From Collinsella aerofaciens ATCC 25986 (lineage in GTDB: Bacteria; Actinomycetota; Coriobacteriia; Coriobacteriales; Coriobacteriaceae), in assembly GCF_010509075.1 (NCBI RefSeq), contig NZ_CP048433.1, forward strand, positions 186,001-250,000: 64,000 bases of DNA, in the 5' to 3' direction. Below, in pieces: positions 31,376 through 40,085 of this stretch. Under the pieces are notes generated by a model. It was not told the DNA's origin, ran no database searches, and was given only the letters and a program-made list of their open reading frames with translations. The position numbers were made by a program, and so were the translations under genes. Position 1 is the stretch's first letter, and each line of letters opens with the position of its first letter.

Positions 31376-33955
31376 CTATTTCGTCTTGCCGGTAATGAGC
31401 GTCTTAAGACCCAGGCCGATCAGGCCCAGGCCCATGCGCACGCGACCGGGGCGATGGCGCTCGATGGCCTTGGTCTTGCCGGCGGGCTTATCGCGACGGG
31501 TGCTCGTCTCGGATACGGGCTTGGTGACCTGCGGCTCGGGCTGAGGTGCAGGTGCGGGCTCGGGCTCAATGACAGTCGCCTGGACCTTCTGAACCTCGGG
31601 TGTGGTCGGCTGCGGCTTAGGAGCAGGGGTGGGCTTTGCCTCGGCGGCGGGCTCCGGAGTCGCGGTAGCGGGCTCGGGCGCTTTCTCCACGGCGGTCTCT
31701 GCGGCAGCCTCGGGCTCATTCACCGGGGGAGCTGCAACCGCTTCCGGTTTGGCAGCTGCCCCGTGTTCAACCTCGGCCTGAATGGCCTCCTCGGCCACAC
31801 GTTCCTTCTCCTGCGCACGCTGCTGCGCGGCGGCCTCGGCGTTGCGATAGGCACGCTCCAGTAGAGCTTCCTGCGAGTTGAAGGGTTTCTCACCCTCTGC
31901 ACGCTCCACAGGGACCCAGGTGCCGTCGCTCGTGAGGCTGCGGGCCTTCACGTTGTCCCGCAGCTGCATGCCCATGTACTCGTGTACCAGGGCGCGGCAG
32001 GTGGGGTCGAGCACAGGGAAGGCGATTTCCACGCGGTGCTCGGTGTTGCGTGTCATCATGTCTGCCGAGCTCAGGTAAATCATGTCCGAGTCCACGCCAA
32101 AAGCGTAAACACGGGCGTGCTCCAAAAAGCGCCCGACGATGGAGCGGACATGCACGTTCTCGGTCTTGCCCGGAACACCGGGCTTGAGGCACGAGATGCC
32201 GCGGATGATCATGTCTACGCGCACGCCGGCACACGATGCCTCGGCGATCTTGTCGATAACCTCGCGGTCGGTCAGCGAGTTGAGCTTAAAGAACACGCGG
32301 GCGGGCTCGCCGGCAAGGGCGCGCTGGATCTCGCGGTCAAGCCCGCGCATGATGAGCGGTTTCAGTCCGACGGGCGCCACACCCAGGAAGCGGTAGTCGC
32401 CGCGCAGGTTGCCCAGCGACAGATTGCGGAAGAACAGGTTGGCGTCCTCGCCGATGCCGGGATGGGCTGTCATGAGCATAAAGTCGCTGTAGAGTTTGGC
32501 CGTCTTCTCGTTAAAGTTGCCGGTGCCCAAAAGCGTGAGGCGCGTTAGCGCCATGCCCTCGCGATAGGTGAGCTGGCAGATCTTTGAGTGGCATTTAAAG
32601 CCCTCGGAACCATAGATGACGGTGCAGCCGGCCTCTTCCAGGCGCTCGGCCCACTCGATGTTGTTCTGCTCGTCAAAGCGGGCACGAAGTTCCATGAGCA
32701 CCGTGACCTCTTTGCCGTTCTCGGCAGCATCGATCAGCGACTCGCACAGGCGGCTCTGCTTGGCCACGCGGTAGAGCGTGATGCGCAGCGAGATGCACTC
32801 GGGGTCGTAGGCGGCCTCGTGCACCAGATCCAGGAAGGGGTTCATGGCCTCGTAGGGATAAAAGAGCAGCTTGTCGTGCTGCAGCACCTGCTCGCGGATG
32901 GAGCGGGTCATGTCGATGGTGGGATTGGGCTGCGGCCTAAACGGCGTAAAGAGCAGCTCGTTGCGCAGGTGCTCGGGAATCTTGCCCTCAATGCCAAAGA
33001 CGTAGCCCAGGTCGAGCGGGATATCGCAGGTAAAGACAGAGCGGCGCGAAAGCTCGAGCGCCTTGCGGATGGTCTTGAGCGTTGCCTTCTCGAGCGACCC
33101 CGAGACCGCGAGCACTACCGGCTGCAGACGCAGGCGCTTCTTGAGGATGCGCTTCATGTGCTGGCGGTAGTCCTCTTCCTCTTCGACGCCCTCGCCGTCC
33201 GGATCGATGTCGGCGTTGCGGGTGACGCGGATCAGCGCACGATCCAGCGGCTTATAGGAGCCAAAGCAGCTGTCCAGGCAGGCGAGGATGACGTCCTCGA
33301 GCAAGATGTAGGAGTAGGTGCCGGTGGGCGAGGGGATCTCGACCACGCGGTTCATCGAGGCGGGAATCTCGATAAGGCCCAGTAGGCTCTCCTCGTCGGT
33401 GGCGCCGTCCAGACCACAGGCCAGATAGAGCGCGCCGTTGCGCAGGTTGGGGAAGGGGTGGCGAGGATCGATGACCAGCGGCGAGATGACCGGCGACACG
33501 TAGGCCTGGAAGTAGCGGGTTACAAAGGTACGCTCCTCGGGCGTAAGCGAATCGATGTGGGCGCGGTGAACGCCCAAGGTGTCGAGCTTGCCCTCGATGC
33601 TCTTAAAGATGGACTCCCAACGGGTAAGGAGCCCGGGCATTTCGGCCATGACAGCATCGACCTGTTCGGAGGCGGTCATATTGCTCTTGTTGTCGACAGG
33701 TTGTTTTTTGAGCTCCGCCAGATCGGACAGGCCGCCCACGCGCACCATGAGGAACTCATCGAGGTTGGACTCGAAGATCGAGACGAACTTTAGTCGCTCG
33801 AATAACGGAACGGTTTCGTCGAAGGCTTCGTCGAGCACGCGGTTGTCAAAGCGTAGCCAGCTGAGCTCTCGGTTTTGCGTGTATGAGAAGTCGCGCGGCG
33901 GTTTGCGCAGCTTTGCGGCGGCTTGCTTCTTTTCGATTTTGCTCGGCATATGCAT
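31376..33955 (-). CDS. ppk1: Polyphosphate kinase 1 with a long Ala/Pro/Glu C-terminal tail
   Basis: Makes polyphosphate from ATP, reversibly. Family regions are visible: N domain NRELSWLRFDNRVLDEA, PFRPQPNPTIDMTR, DLVHEAAYDPECISLRITLYR, and the phosphorylated His456 in GFKCHSKI. The second active-site region lies near HVRSIVGRFLEHARVYAF. PPK1 usually ends at about 690 residues; here about 160 more follow. These are a helical Gln/Ala/Glu stretch, then repeats rich in Pro, Ala and Glu, then a basic segment (RRDKPAGK, RHRPGRVR) and a short hydrophobic end (MGLGLIGLGLKTLI). The start is uncertain: ATG 33955 or 33949, both with weak ribosome sites. Confidence 0.92.
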   Translation of the reverse strand: MHMPSKIEKKQAAAKLRKPPRDFSYTQNRELSWLRFDNRVLDEAFDETVPLFERLKFVSIFESNLDEFLMVRVGGLSDLAELKKQPVDNKSNMTASEQVDAVMAEMPGLLTRWESIFKSIEGKLDTLGVHRAHIDSLTPEERTFVTRYFQAYVSPVISPLVIDPRHPFPNLRNGALYLACGLDGATDEESLLGLIEIPASMNRVVEIPSPTGTYSYILLEDVILACLDSCFGSYKPLDRALIRVTRNADIDPDGEGVEEEEDYRQHMKRILKKRLRLQPVVLAVSGSLEKATLKTIRKALELSRRSVFTCDIPLDLGYVFGIEGKIPEHLRNELLFTPFRPQPNPTIDMTRSIREQVLQHDKLLFYPYEAMNPFLDLVHEAAYDPECISLRITLYRVAKQSRLCESLIDAAENGKEVTVLMELRARFDEQNNIEWAERLEEAGCTVIYGSEGFKCHSKICQLTYREGMALTRLTLLGTGNFNEKTAKLYSDFMLMTAHPGIGEDANLFFRNLSLGNLRGDYRFLGVAPVGLKPLIMRGLDREIQRALAGEPARVFFKLNSLTDREVIDKIAEASCAGVRVDMIIRGISCLKPGVPGKTENVHVRSIVGRFLEHARVYAFGVDSDMIYLSSADMMTRNTEHRVEIAFPVLDPTCRALVHEYMGMQLRDNVKARSLTSDGTWVPVERAEGEKPFNSQEALLERAYRNAEAAAQQRAQEKERVAEEAIQAEVEHGAAAKPEAVAAPPVNEPEAAAETAVEKAPEPATATPEPAAEAKPTPAPKPQPTTPEVQKVQATVIEPEPAPAPQPEPQVTKPVSETSTRRDKPAGKTKAIERHRPGRVRMGLGLIGLGLKTLITGKTK

Positions 33956-34343
33956 CTGTCCGTTCAGTCCCCACAGGGGACGGTAGCCTAACACTATTCA
34001 CTATTGTCTCAATTTAGTCGACCTGTGGCACGGACGTATTGCGTGAACGGTATCTTTACCTACTTCTTACGCTGCCAAGGCATGCAACTAACTGCCCAAC
34101 TCGTTTAGAAACAATCTATATCCATACTCAATTGGTGAGGATGTATGAATAAGAATGATTGCGAGCTGAATATAATCGAATCCAAATTGAATCATGAACA
34201 AACGACATATATATGCAGAAAACCGTTTTAGCTATGCAATTCCTAAACATGAAAATATTTGTGCAATCTAGCTTAATTCCTTAGAAAAAAGAACATTTAC
34301 CTTTGAAAACCTGCTTTAGAGAACCGAAGTGCATCATGGGGGA
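33956..34343. other. AT-rich intergenic region between ppk and arcA1
   Basis: About 390 bp without a supportable gene. It contains a GTCCCC-aca-GGGGAC hairpin (33967-33981) in the ppk leader and a TGAACGGTATC motif (34044-34054) that recurs upstream of arcA2 (37191-37201). Otherwise it is AT-rich and unstructured. Confidence 0.6.
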
Positions 34344-34356
34344 ATCATATGAGATA

Positions 34357-34424
34357 TACCGTTCATCGCACTTTGCTGACCGTTCGGGGGCGAGGTGGAA
34401 TTGCAGGTGGTTTTTGGATATAAC
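34357..34424 (+). promoter_or_regulatory. arcA1 promoter with paired ACCGTTC repeats
   Basis: TACCGTTCA (34357) and ACCGTTCGG (34379) are direct repeats 22 bp apart, two helical turns. A -10-like TATAAC lies at 34419-34424 and no -35 consensus is visible, which fits activator binding just upstream of RNA polymerase. arcA2 has the same pair, with the same 22-bp spacing and the same 128 bp from second repeat to ATG. Confidence 0.6.
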
Positions 34425-34506
34425 TAGAGCTGTCAGCAAGCAGCGTCCCATACGGAGGGGCGCTGATACATTCGGCCAGTAAGGCCCGAAAGAAAGGTAG
34501 GAGGCC

Positions 34507-35748
34507 ATGACGAAAGGTCTGCACGTGCCTTCCGAGATCGGCAAGCTCAGGAAGGTCTGCCTGCACCGTCCCGGCGACGAGCTCCTCAACCTGCCGCCCG
34601 ACGAGCTCGAGCGACTCCTGTTCGACGACGTCCCGTTCCTGGAGGTCGCGCAGCAGGAGCACGACACCTTCGCCCAGATCCTGAGGGACCAGGGCGTGGA
34701 GGTCCTCTACCTCGAGAACCTCGTCGCCGAGGTGTTCGACCAGGTCCCCGGCGCCCGCGCCGAGTTCACCGACCAGTACATCGCCGAGGCCGGCATCCGC
34801 GGCCAGCACATGCCGCAGATCGTCCGCGAGAAGCTGGACTCCATCGAGGACAACCTCGAGTTCGTCAAGAAGACCATGGCCGGCATGACCAAGTCCGAGA
34901 TCGACATGCCCCTCACGGCGTCCACGACCCTCGACTCCCTGGTCAACTCCGAGTCCGAGTCCGACCTGATCATCGACCCGATGCCCAACCTCTACTTCAC
35001 CCGCGACCCGTTCGCGGTCGTCGGCGAGGGCGTCAACCTCAACCGCATGTACTCGGTCACCCGCAACCGCGAGACCCTGTACGGCAAGTACGTCTTCAAG
35101 TACCACCCCGACTACAAGGACGTCTCCCTGTACTTCCGCCGCGACTGCCAGTTCCACACCGAGGGCGGCGACGTGCTGAACATCAACGAGAAGACCCTCG
35201 CCGTCGGCATCTCCCAGCGCACCCAGGCCGCCGCGATCGACGTCATGGCCCAGAACATCTTCTGGAACTCCGACTCCAAGGTCGAGCGCATCCTGGCCTT
35301 CGACATCCCGGTCTCGCGCGCCTTCATGCACCTCGACACGGTCTTCACCCAGATCGACGTCGATAAGTTCACGATCCACCCCGCCATCATGGGCACCCTG
35401 CGCGTCTACGAGCTGACCGCCGGCAAGAACCCGGGCGACGTGAACATCCGCCTGATCGAGGACACCCTCGAGCACGTCCTGGAGGACGCCACCGGCGTCG
35501 ACCAGGTCAAGCTGATCCCCTGCGGCGGCGGCGACCCGATCGCGGCCTCCCGCGAGCAGTGGAACGACGGCTCCAACACCCTGTGCGTCGAGCCCGGCAA
35601 GATCTGCGTCTACGCCCGCAACACCGTCACCAACGACGTGCTGTACAAGGAGGGCCTGGACCTTCTCGTCGTGCCCTCCGCCGAGCTCTCCCGCGGCCGC
35701 GGCGGCCCGCGCTGCATGAGCATGCCCTTCTGGCGCGAGGACCTCTAA
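34507..35748 (+). CDS. arcA: Arginine deiminase, copy 1
   Basis: Hydrolyses L-arginine to L-citrulline and ammonia, the first step of the arginine deiminase pathway. The 413-residue protein has the guanidine-modifying-enzyme motifs FTRDPF (about 164-169), the His/Glu region FHTEGGDVLN (about 209-218), FMHLDTVFT and the catalytic Cys403 in RGGPRCMSMPF. GGTAGGAGG precedes the ATG. The DNA is almost identical to copy 2 (one difference noticed, a silent G/A at 34650/37739), while the upstream regions have diverged. Codons end almost only in C or G, suggesting very high expression. Confidence 0.97.
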   Translation: MTKGLHVPSEIGKLRKVCLHRPGDELLNLPPDELERLLFDDVPFLEVAQQEHDTFAQILRDQGVEVLYLENLVAEVFDQVPGARAEFTDQYIAEAGIRGQHMPQIVREKLDSIEDNLEFVKKTMAGMTKSEIDMPLTASTTLDSLVNSESESDLIIDPMPNLYFTRDPFAVVGEGVNLNRMYSVTRNRETLYGKYVFKYHPDYKDVSLYFRRDCQFHTEGGDVLNINEKTLAVGISQRTQAAAIDVMAQNIFWNSDSKVERILAFDIPVSRAFMHLDTVFTQIDVDKFTIHPAIMGTLRVYELTAGKNPGDVNIRLIEDTLEHVLEDATGVDQVKLIPCGGGDPIAASREQWNDGSNTLCVEPGKICVYARNTVTNDVLYKEGLDLLVVPSAELSRGRGGPRCMSMPFWREDL

Positions 35749-35808
35749 GGTCTTTCAGGACCCGTACAGGTCATAATACATACATCTAGCTGCCATTAGA
35801 TGTCTCCC

Positions 35809-35847
35809 ATTGGGGCGGTGCGGGTTTTCGCACCGCCCCAATCTTGT
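35809..35847 (+). terminator. Terminator after arcA1
   Basis: ATTGGGGCGGTGCG pairs with CGCACCGCCCCAAT, followed by CTTGT. Transcription of copy 1 is therefore largely monocistronic. Confidence 0.85.
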
Positions 35848-35897
35848 ATGAGGGACGTCAACACGATTGGATGACTGCTTTTGTAAGGAGCTTGGCC

Positions 35898-37022
35898 ATG
35901 GACATCAAGACGATTGGCGTTGAGGAATGGCTCAACGTTTGGGAGAAAAGTGCCACGTGGGACATCGCCCAGTCGACGATCTCGTCGCTCACCATGGGCG
36001 AGCTGCGCGCGCTCGATGAGCAGGACGGCGCCACGTTCTACGAGCGCTTGGACCGCGAGAAGATGAACTACGGCTGGATCGAGGGCTCGCCGGAGTTTAA
36101 GGCCGTGGTTGCCAAGCTGTATCGTCGGGAGGTCAATCCCGACCACATTCTGCAGACCAATGGCTGCACGGGTGCGAACCTCAACGCCATCATGGCCGTG
36201 GTCGAGCCCGGCGACCACGTTATCGCCGAGTGGCCCACCTACGCGCCGCTCTACGAGATTCCGCGCACGCTGGGCGCCGAGGTCGAGTATTGGGAGCTTT
36301 GCGAGGAACTCGGCTGGAAGCCCGATATCGAGGAACTCAAGCGCTTGGTGCGCCCCAACACCAAGCTTATCTGCATAAACAACGCATCGAACCCCATCGG
36401 TACGGTGCTCGATACCGATATGCTCGGCCAGATTGCCGAGATCGCCCGTTCGGTGGGCGCCTACGTGCTGTGCGACGAGGTGTATCTGCCGCTCGAAAAC
36501 ACTGAGTCCTTTATGTCGATGGTCGACGTGTACGAGAGGGCCATTGTCACCAACTCGTTGTCGAAGACCTATTCGACGCCTGCGGCCCGCGTGGGCTGGG
36601 TCGTGGCCGACGAAGAGGTGTCCAACCGCATCCGTACCTATCGCGATTACACCATGATCTGCGGCGGCGTGTTCAACGATGCTCTGGCGACCTATGTGCT
36701 TGAGCACAAGGATAAGATTCTCGAGCGCAATCGCAAGATCGTGTTTGGCAACCGCGATATCGCGCAGGCTTGGATCGATACGCAGCATCGCGTTTCCTGG
36801 ACGGCCCCGCAGGGCGTGTCCACCTCGTTTATCCAGCTGGATATTCCCGAGGATGACGAGGAGTTCTGCAGGCGCCTGCTGTCCGAGAGGGGAGTGCTGC
36901 TGGTCCCCGGTAGCCGTTTTGAGCTTCCCTGCGGCGCACGCCTGGGCTACTGCGCGAGCGAGGACGTTCTGCGCGAGGGCCTGAGGCTTTTGGGCGAGGC
37001 ACTGGCGGAGTTCGATCGCTAG
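35898..37022 (+). CDS. PLP-dependent aminotransferase, class I/II (ArcT-like)
   Basis: A 374-residue fold-type I enzyme. PLP contacts are NASNPIG (162-168), CDEVYLPLE (192-200) and the Schiff-base Lys223 in NSLSKTYSTPAARVGW. The ATG at 35898 follows AAGGAGCTTGGCC, and upstream starts fall within the arcA1 terminator. Aminotransferases of this general kind (arcT) are found in arginine deiminase operons of lactic acid bacteria; the NGCTGANLNAI stretch also resembles capreomycidine-synthase-like enzymes that act on arginine derivatives. A role on arginine, ornithine or citrulline is inferred from its place between two arcA genes. It has its own terminator. Confidence 0.82.
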   Translation: MDIKTIGVEEWLNVWEKSATWDIAQSTISSLTMGELRALDEQDGATFYERLDREKMNYGWIEGSPEFKAVVAKLYRREVNPDHILQTNGCTGANLNAIMAVVEPGDHVIAEWPTYAPLYEIPRTLGAEVEYWELCEELGWKPDIEELKRLVRPNTKLICINNASNPIGTVLDTDMLGQIAEIARSVGAYVLCDEVYLPLENTESFMSMVDVYERAIVTNSLSKTYSTPAARVGWVVADEEVSNRIRTYRDYTMICGGVFNDALATYVLEHKDKILERNRKIVFGNRDIAQAWIDTQHRVSWTAPQGVSTSFIQLDIPEDDEEFCRRLLSERGVLLVPGSRFELPCGARLGYCASEDVLREGLRLLGEALAEFDR

Positions 37023-37072
37023 GATTCCGATGGTCTTCGGGGGCCTTATCCAAATTAGCCGAAGATAATCGA

Positions 37073-37114
37073 AAACGGACCCGTTTCCCTAGGGGAAGCG
37101 GGTCCGTTTTTCTA
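37073..37114 (+). terminator. Terminator after the ArcT-like gene
   Basis: AAACGGACCCG pairs with CGGGTCCGTTT around an inner TTCCC/GGGAA stem, followed by TTC. Confidence 0.9.
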
Positions 37115-37440
37115 TACCGAGAAGTCAAGTTGTTACAAATGGGGCCGTAAAGCGAGGCGGTATCCGCTGGGCCTTATACTGAGTTTCCGGTGAACGGTAT
37201 CAAGCGTCTGGTAAACGGTAATTTATTTATCAGAAATGAATAGGACAAACTTTTTTCTGAATAAAAATGAAAATGGTTGAGACGCGGTGTGAACCGCTAA
37301 TTCTATTCATAGCTTTATTGGAAATATGCAATTTGAGGATGGTTTAACAAAGTTTAGTTCCATTTGATTTTAGGATTAAAACGCGTTTAAGCACGTAAAT
37401 ACGCTTTATTAAGATGAAGTGTGCCATGCGTGAAGTATAT
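37115..37440. other. AT-rich region upstream of arcA2
   Basis: Contains no gene. It holds TGAACGGTATC at 37191-37201 and a related TAAACGGTAA at 37212-37221, followed by about 210 bp of AT-rich DNA of low complexity that could bend. Confidence 0.55.
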
Positions 37441-37445
37441 GTGTA

Positions 37446-37522
37446 TGCCGTTCACCCCCTATAAAAAACCGTTCGGGGGCAAGGTGGAAGTATGAGCTGA
37501 TTTTGGATATAAATATGTCGTC
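37446..37522 (+). promoter_or_regulatory. arcA2 promoter with paired ACCGTTC repeats
   Basis: TGCCGTTCA (37446) and ACCGTTCGG (37468) lie 22 bp apart, with TTTTGGATATAAATA supplying a -10-like element near 37506-37513. Positions relative to the ATG match those at arcA1 exactly, although intervening bases have drifted. Confidence 0.6.
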
Positions 37523-37595
37523 AGCAATAACGCCTCACACGGAGGGGCGCTAACGAATCGGCCCTGACAAGGGCCCGAAAGAAAGGTAGGAGGCC

Positions 37596-38837
37596 ATGAC
37601 GAAAGGTCTGCACGTGCCTTCCGAGATCGGCAAGCTCAGGAAGGTCTGCCTGCACCGTCCCGGCGACGAGCTCCTCAACCTGCCGCCCGACGAGCTCGAG
37701 CGACTCCTGTTCGACGACGTCCCGTTCCTGGAGGTCGCACAGCAGGAGCACGACACCTTCGCCCAGATCCTGAGGGACCAGGGCGTGGAGGTCCTCTACC
37801 TCGAGAACCTCGTCGCCGAGGTGTTCGACCAGGTCCCCGGCGCCCGCGCCGAGTTCACCGACCAGTACATCGCCGAGGCCGGCATCCGCGGCCAGCACAT
37901 GCCGCAGATCGTCCGCGAGAAGCTGGACTCCATCGAGGACAACCTCGAGTTCGTCAAGAAGACCATGGCCGGCATGACCAAGTCCGAGATCGACATGCCC
38001 CTCACGGCGTCCACGACCCTCGACTCCCTGGTCAACTCCGAGTCCGAGTCCGACCTGATCATCGACCCGATGCCCAACCTCTACTTCACCCGCGACCCGT
38101 TCGCGGTCGTCGGCGAGGGCGTCAACCTCAACCGCATGTACTCGGTCACCCGCAACCGCGAGACCCTGTACGGCAAGTACGTCTTCAAGTACCACCCCGA
38201 CTACAAGGACGTCTCCCTGTACTTCCGCCGCGACTGCCAGTTCCACACCGAGGGCGGCGACGTGCTGAACATCAACGAGAAGACCCTCGCCGTCGGCATC
38301 TCCCAGCGCACCCAGGCCGCCGCGATCGACGTCATGGCCCAGAACATCTTCTGGAACTCCGACTCCAAGGTCGAGCGCATCCTGGCCTTCGACATCCCGG
38401 TCTCGCGCGCCTTCATGCACCTCGACACGGTCTTCACCCAGATCGACGTCGATAAGTTCACGATCCACCCCGCCATCATGGGCACCCTGCGCGTCTACGA
38501 GCTGACCGCCGGCAAGAACCCGGGCGACGTGAACATCCGCCTGATCGAGGACACCCTCGAGCACGTCCTGGAGGACGCCACCGGCGTCGACCAGGTCAAG
38601 CTGATCCCCTGCGGCGGCGGCGACCCGATCGCGGCCTCCCGCGAGCAGTGGAACGACGGCTCCAACACCCTGTGCGTCGAGCCCGGCAAGATCTGCGTCT
38701 ACGCCCGCAACACCGTCACCAACGACGTGCTGTACAAGGAGGGCCTGGACCTTCTCGTCGTGCCCTCCGCCGAGCTCTCCCGCGGCCGCGGCGGCCCGCG
38801 CTGCATGAGCATGCCCTTCTGGCGCGAGGACCTCTAA
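37596..38837 (+). CDS. arcA: Arginine deiminase, copy 2
   Basis: Same 413-residue product as copy 1, with catalytic Cys403 and all family motifs. The near-perfect identity starts about 20 bp before the ATG (CCCGAAAGAAAGGTAGGAGG) and stops right after the stop codon, so the coding unit alone is conserved, as expected from gene conversion or a very recent duplication. No strong terminator follows; two GC hairpins separate it from the ornithine carbamoyltransferase gene 105 bp downstream, so this copy probably heads the arcA2-arcB transcript. Confidence 0.97.
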   Translation: MTKGLHVPSEIGKLRKVCLHRPGDELLNLPPDELERLLFDDVPFLEVAQQEHDTFAQILRDQGVEVLYLENLVAEVFDQVPGARAEFTDQYIAEAGIRGQHMPQIVREKLDSIEDNLEFVKKTMAGMTKSEIDMPLTASTTLDSLVNSESESDLIIDPMPNLYFTRDPFAVVGEGVNLNRMYSVTRNRETLYGKYVFKYHPDYKDVSLYFRRDCQFHTEGGDVLNINEKTLAVGISQRTQAAAIDVMAQNIFWNSDSKVERILAFDIPVSRAFMHLDTVFTQIDVDKFTIHPAIMGTLRVYELTAGKNPGDVNIRLIEDTLEHVLEDATGVDQVKLIPCGGGDPIAASREQWNDGSNTLCVEPGKICVYARNTVTNDVLYKEGLDLLVVPSAELSRGRGGPRCMSMPFWREDL

Positions 38838-38849
38838 GTCTTTCCGTTT

Positions 38850-38897
38850 CCGGTGCGGTCCCCCTACAACCGCACCGGCTTCGCCCGTTAAACGGGC
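38850..38897 (+). other. Two consecutive hairpins between arcA2 and arcB
   Basis: CCGGTGCGGT/ACCGCACCGG (38850-38878) and GCCCG-ttaaa-CGGGC (about 38883-38897). Neither has a U-run; they may mark an mRNA processing site or a partial terminator that adjusts the arcA:arcB ratio. Confidence 0.5.
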
Positions 38898-38942
38898 ACC
38901 ACTAATACTTACGTAATTCATTTCTTCGAAAGGAATCAAACC

Positions 38943-39938
38943 ATGGGTGTTAACCTTTCCGGCCGTAGCTTCCTCAAGCTTCTCGACCTCACCACCGAGG
39001 AGATCGAGTACCTGCTCAAGCTCTCCAAGAACTTCAAGGATATGAAGCGCGCTGGCGTTCCGCACCGCTATCTCGAGGGCAAGAACATCGTTCTGCTCTT
39101 CCAGAAGACCTCTACTCGTACCCGCTGCGCCTTCGAGGTCGGCGGCATGGATCTGGGCATGGGCGTCACCTACCTCGATCCGGGTTCGTCGCAGATGGGC
39201 AAGAAGGAGTCCATCGAGGACACTGCCCGCGTTCTCGGCCGCATGTATGACGGCATCGAGTTCCGTGGCTTTGCTCAGGACGACGTCGAGGAGCTCGCTG
39301 CTAAGTCCGGCGTGCCCGTGTGGAACGGCCTGACCACCGAGTGGCACCCCACCCAGATGCTCGCCGACATCCTGACCGTCCAGGAGAACTTCAACTACGA
39401 CATCAAGGGCAAGACCCTCGTCTTCATGGGCGACTGCAAGAACAATGTCGCTCGCTCCCTCATGGTCGTCTGCTCCAAGCTCGGCATGAACTTCGTGGCC
39501 TGCGGCCCCGAGGAGTGCATGCCCGCTGACGACGTCATCGAGGCCTGCAAGCCCATCGCCGAGGCTAACGGCTGCACCATCAAGCTGACCACAGACGTCA
39601 AGGACGGCGTCACCGGTGCCGACGTTATCTACACCGACGTGTGGGTCTCCATGGGCGAGCCCGACGAGGTCTGGGCCGAGCGCATCGCTCAGCTCACCCC
39701 GTATCGTGTCACCTCCGAGGTCATGGCTATGGCCAACCCGGGTGCCATCTTCCTGCACTGCCTGCCCAGCTTCCACGACACCAACACCACCATTGGCGCC
39801 GAGAAGTGCGAGCAGTTCGGCATCACCGAGCAGGAGGTCACCGACGAGGTCTTCGAGAGCCCCGCTTCCAAGGTCTTCGACGAGGCCGAGAACCGCATGC
39901 ACACCATCAAGGCTGTCATGTACGCCACGCTCAAGTAA
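38943..39938 (+). CDS. arcB: Ornithine carbamoyltransferase (catabolic)
   Basis: Splits citrulline with phosphate into ornithine and carbamoyl phosphate in the deiminase pathway. The 331-residue protein has the carbamoyl-phosphate site STRTR (57-61), WHPTQ (about 137-141), [11 protein letters not shown], and the ornithine-site Cys in [10 protein letters not shown] (about 274). GAAAGGAATC lies before the ATG. The catabolic assignment rests on its neighbours (arcA2 upstream, transporter downstream), since anabolic ArgF is similar in sequence. Confidence 0.93.
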   Translation: MGVNLSGRSFLKLLDLTTEEIEYLLKLSKNFKDMKRAGVPHRYLEGKNIVLLFQKTSTRTRCAFEVGGMDLGMGVTYLDPGSSQMGKKESIEDTARVLGRMYDGIEFRGFAQDDVEELAAKSGVPVWNGLTTEWHPTQMLADILTVQENFNYDIKGKTLVFMGDCKNNVARSLMVVCSKLGMNFVACGPEECMPADDVIEACKPIAEANGCTIKLTTDVKDGVTGADVIYTDVWVSMGEPDEVWAERIAQLTPYRVTSEVMAMANPGAIFLHCLPSFHDTNTTIGAEKCEQFGITEQEVTDEVFESPASKVFDEAENRMHTIKAVMYATLK

Positions 39939-39953
39939 GAGCATCTAGCATCT

Positions 39954-39991
39954 CGCTCGGGGTGTATTGCTGCACACCCCGAGCGGTTTTA
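39954..39991 (+). terminator. Terminator after arcB
   Basis: CGCTCGGGGTGT pairs with ACACCCCGAGCG, followed by GTTTTA. Confidence 0.88.
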
Positions 39992-40085
39992 TCTGGTAAT
40001 AATCTCGCATCAAGCGGCAGGCACGGCACGGAAGAGCCGCTTCTGGCGAGATCAGTAAATGATTTATGAAGGGGGGATGAGAACT

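Noticed and set aside
37521-39944. A very long antisense open frame across arcA2 and arcB
   Set aside because: It mirrors the strongly C/G-ending codons of the sense genes, has a repetitive Gly/Asp/Val composition, no ribosome site, and the opposite frames encode recognised enzymes.
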